Source: Chloroflexota bacterium
GTDB lineage: Bacteria; Chloroflexota; Anaerolineae; DUEN01
Assembly (NCBI GenBank): GCA_013152435.1
Contig: JAADGJ010000076.1
Coordinates: 62,001-126,000 of the forward strand
Direction of reading: 5' to 3'
DNA: 64,000 nt
The notes under the pieces were generated by a model. The model was given only the letters and a program-made list of their open reading frames with translations, was not told the origin of the DNA and ran no database searches. How positions within the stretch are numbered: the first letter of the stretch is position 1; every line of letters begins with the position of its first letter. Positions 61,839 through 64,000 of the stretch are shown here, one piece after another. A program made the position numbers and the translations under genes.

Positions 61839-62543
61839 ATGGCGAACATACTGGTCGTTGACGATGATGTCCGCGTGTGCAAAATGATCGAGGCTGTCTT
61901 GAAGGGTCAAGGGCATTTTGTGGTGACTGCGAACAACGGTACGGATGGTCTGGAGCAGGCCACGAAGCTTCTCCCGGATCTGCTGATCCTGGATGTGATG
62001 ATGCCCGACTTGAACGGCTTTGAGGTCTGTCGTCGTCTACGATCCAGTGCGCGGCTGTCAGATGTTCCAGTCATGTTCCTGACCGGGCGCGGCATGGTGG
62101 ACGACCGTATCGAGGGGTTTGAGGCGGGTGCTGATGATTATCTGGTGAAGCCCTTTGATCTGCGGGAGATGGAGCTGCGTGTGGAGGCCCTGTTGCGGCG
62201 CTCCGGGAATGGGAAGAAGAATGGCAATGGCGCCACTCCCAAGCAGCTGGAGGCGGGCGGCATGCGTTTGGATATGACGAAGTATCAGGTGGAAGTCAAC
62301 GGGCGTACGGTGCAACTGACCCCTGTCGAGTTCGAATTGCTCCATTACCTGATGAGCCGGGCTGGCGAGGTGGTCTCCGCCGAGAAGCTGTTGCAGGAGG
62401 TCTGGCGCTACTATCCGGGCACCGGGGATCCCACCGTCGTGCGCATGCAGATTATGAATCTGCGGAACAAGATCGAGCCAACACCCAAATCACCGAAATA
62501 TATCCGCACCCGGTATCGGCACGGATACTACGTGCCAGCCTGA
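61839..62543 (+). CDS. OmpR/PhoB-type response regulator
   Basis: The product has 234 residues. The receiver has ILVVDDDVRVCKM, LLILDVMMPDLNGFEV with the phospho-Asp near residue 52, FLTGRGMVDDRIEGF and YLVKPFDLRE. After a Gly/Asn/Lys linker, the winged-helix output domain has LTPVEFELLHYLMSRAGE and RMQIMNLRNKIEP, ending in YRHGYYVP. It should regulate transcription. GAAGGAGG precedes the start. Its kinase is unknown; an intrinsic terminator ends it. Confidence 0.93.
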   Translation: MANILVVDDDVRVCKMIEAVLKGQGHFVVTANNGTDGLEQATKLLPDLLILDVMMPDLNGFEVCRRLRSSARLSDVPVMFLTGRGMVDDRIEGFEAGADDYLVKPFDLREMELRVEALLRRSGNGKKNGNGATPKQLEAGGMRLDMTKYQVEVNGRTVQLTPVEFELLHYLMSRAGEVVSAEKLLQEVWRYYPGTGDPTVVRMQIMNLRNKIEPTPKSPKYIRTRYRHGYYVPA

Positions 62544-62569
62544 TCAGATTCTCGGGTGGGAACCAAGGA

Positions 62570-62609
62570 CGGAGCCGGCCGCTCTCAAGGAGGCCGGTTC
62601 TTTGTTTTT
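62570..62609 (+). terminator. Intrinsic terminator of the OmpR-type regulator
   Basis: GAGCCGGCC (62572-62580) pairs with GGCCGGTTC (62592-62600) with one G-T pair, followed by TTTGTTTTT. Confidence 0.82.
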
Positions 62610-62614
62610 CCCTG

Positions 62615-62965
62615 ATCAAAAAGTCCTTCTTCTGCCTTCGACCTGCCCGGCCTTGGCCAGCCTCCAGCGGAAAAGGCCAAGAAAGGCAGGTGTGGGCCGG
62701 AAAAGTGGGATTTCCATTGAGGGGGCTTTCCCTCCACACCTCCCCCTGTAGGGTTGGTAGCTGAGGGAGACCCTCAGAGTGTGTCTTAGAAATGCCGTGC
62801 TTCTGCTGTGGGGAGGCCCGGAGGGGCGGAGCCCCTCCGGAAAAAGCCTTTCTCCCGCCTTCGACCTGCCGCCTTCGACCTGCCCGGCCTTGGCCAGCCT
62901 CCAGCGGAAAAGGCCGAGAAAGGCAGGTGCGGGCCGGAAAAGAAGGGCTTCTGTGCAGGTCGGAA
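62615..62965 (+). repeat. Two decayed MITE copies in tandem (copy 6)
   Basis: The first (to about 62776) lacks its left end but keeps ACCTGCCCGGCCTTGGCC, the GTGGGATTTCCATTGAGG stretch and a CCCTCAG right side. The second begins AGTGTGTCTTAGAAATGCCG at 62777, contains a doubled CCTTCGACCTGCC block and stops after CCGGAAAAGAAGGGCTTC with no right end. It separates the regulator from flbD. Confidence 0.72.
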
Positions 62966-63122
62966 GGGCTGCAGGGAATGATACGAGACTTTTACGATGG
63001 CTTTACGCTCCGTTTATCCGCCCATTCTGGGGCGTATGCTAGGATGCCCTGTGGAAGGGCGGAGGGCTTCCGTCCCACCGTGCTGTCTTGGCGACGGAAG
63101 CATATACGGTGGAGGAAATCCT

Positions 63123-63335
63123 GTGATCCATGTGACCCGGTTGGACGGTAGCGATCTGGTCGTCAACGCGGAGTTGATCGAGACGATAGAGCAACGTCCT
63201 GATACGGTCATCTCCCTCACGACAGGGCGCAAATTGGTCGTGCAGCAATCGGCGGAAGAGATCGTCGAGCGTGTCATCCTGTATCAGCGACGCATCCATG
63301 GTCCGATAGAGATTATCACCCGCAGTAAGGAGTAA
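63123..63335 (+). CDS. flbD: FlbD-family flagellar protein
   Basis: The product has 70 residues. The GTG start at 63123 is preceded by GGAGG at seven bases. IHVTRLDGSDLVVNAELIET and TVISLTTGRKLVVQ, then VILYQRRI, match the small FlbD family that sits just before motA in many Gram-positive and related flagellar loci. The role is not established. An in-frame reading from 62997 would translate decayed repeat DNA and is rejected. Confidence 0.87.
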   Translation: MIHVTRLDGSDLVVNAELIETIEQRPDTVISLTTGRKLVVQQSAEEIVERVILYQRRIHGPIEIITRSKE

Positions 63336-63343
63336 GGGTTGGC

Positions 63344-64000
63344 ATGAACATCGCGACCATCTTGGGGCTGGTAATCGGCTTCGGAGCGCTGTTGGCTTCC
63401 GTGGTGATCGAGGGGGGCGAGCTGGTTGCCCTGCTGAACGTGTCCGGCGCGTTGATCGTGTTCGGCGGTACCTTCGGCGCGGCGCTGGTGAGCTTCCCCT
63501 TGGAGCGCGTGCTGGTGGTCCCCAAGCTGATCGCCCGTACGCTGGGTGGGGGAGGTCTGGAGCCCGAACGGATCGTCTTGCAACTCGTCGAGCTGGCCGA
63601 TAAGGCACGTCGACAGGGTCTCCTCTCCCTGGAGGAGGAGGAGGGCAATATCACGGACCCCTTCATGAAGAAGGGGATCATGCTGGTGGTGGACGGTGTG
63701 GACCCGGCGGAGGTCCGCCACATCCTGGAGACGGAGACGCACCTGATGGCGGAGCGTCACGCCCAGGGCTACAGCATCCTGGAGGCGATGGGCGGGTACG
63801 CGCCGACCATGGGGATCATCGGGACCGTGATGGGGTTGGTGCACGTGTTGAGCAACCTGGAGGACCCATCGGAGCTAGGTGCCGCCATCGCCGTGGCGTT
63901 CATCGCCACCCTGTACGGCGTGGCCTCCGCGAACCTGGTCTGGCTGCCTCTGGGCTCCAAACTGAAGGAGAGCAGCGCGGAAGAGGTGCTGATGCGCAAG
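63344..64000 (+). CDS. motA: Flagellar stator protein MotA (3' partial)
   Basis: The frame is open to the window end, giving 219 visible residues of the usual 250-290. MNIATILGLVIGFGALL is membrane helix 1, LLNVSGALIVFGGTFGAAL helix 2, and YAPTMGIIGTVMGLVHVL plus ASANLVWLPLGSKLK are helices 3-4 with the conserved TVMGL and P residues. With MotB, presumably just beyond the window, it forms the ion-driven stator. TAAGGAG precedes the ATG at 63344, eight bases after flbD. Confidence 0.92.
   Translation, partial: MNIATILGLVIGFGALLASVVIEGGELVALLNVSGALIVFGGTFGAALVSFPLERVLVVPKLIARTLGGGGLEPERIVLQLVELADKARRQGLLSLEEEEGNITDPFMKKGIMLVVDGVDPAEVRHILETETHLMAERHAQGYSILEAMGGYAPTMGIIGTVMGLVHVLSNLEDPSELGAAIAVAFIATLYGVASANLVWLPLGSKLKESSAEEVLMRK

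Overview
The window is high-GC DNA from a motile bacterium. It looks like a member of the Chloroflexota (Anaerolineae or Thermoflexia type). That placement is an inference from three things: secreted proteins with Thr-Pro-rich linkers, GAF/PAS-rich NarL-type kinases, and a flagellar set in which no P- or L-ring gene is visible. No rRNA, tRNA, CRISPR array or phage module was recognised.

Layout. Positions 1-25,200 hold a mixed accessory and housekeeping region. It starts with a 5'-truncated FAD-dependent oxidoreductase, then a macro-domain protein, small unknown genes behind a near-consensus sigma-70 promoter, a metallophosphoesterase, an isoprenylcysteine-methyltransferase-like membrane protein and an acetamidase/formamidase-family protein. 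Next come several minus-strand gene chains: methyltransferases, a DinB protein, two short-chain dehydrogenases, an ABC-2 exporter, a CPBP protease, a glycosyltransferase, an EamA transporter, and a LuxR-type response regulator with a large V4R-PAS-GAF-GAF histidine kinase. Positions 25,296-46,253 are a plus-strand flagellar locus: flgC, fliE, fliF, fliG, fliH, fliI, fliJ, a lytic transglycosylase, flgB, fliK, flgD, a TIGR02530-type gene and flgE. Three large exported or membrane-anchored carbohydrate-active proteins start it, interrupt it and end it. After a minus-strand PAS histidine kinase (46,316-48,469), positions 49,585-61,580 form a chemotaxis locus: two MCPs, cheW, cheA, cheC, cheD, two receiver proteins, cheB, cheR and cheX. 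An OmpR-type regulator, flbD and a motA cut off by the window edge follow.

How the genes work together. The flagellar genes encode the rod, MS ring, switch, export ATPase, hook cap and hook. The chemotaxis genes form a full phosphorelay with adaptation (CheR, CheB, CheD) and dephosphorylation (CheC, CheX). The clan GH-A-like modules beside and inside the flagellar genes share one sequence pattern. They may link motility to use or remodelling of extracellular glycans, but this is inferred from gene order only.

Repeats. The most distinctive non-coding signal is a 240-bp element with terminal inverted repeats, seen as three full-length copies plus shortened, nested and decayed ones. It looks like a MITE family. 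One copy has a perfect 5-bp target duplication that overlaps a stop codon. A second, degenerate GACGAC-type repeat flanks a four-helix-bundle (23S IVP-type) gene on both sides.
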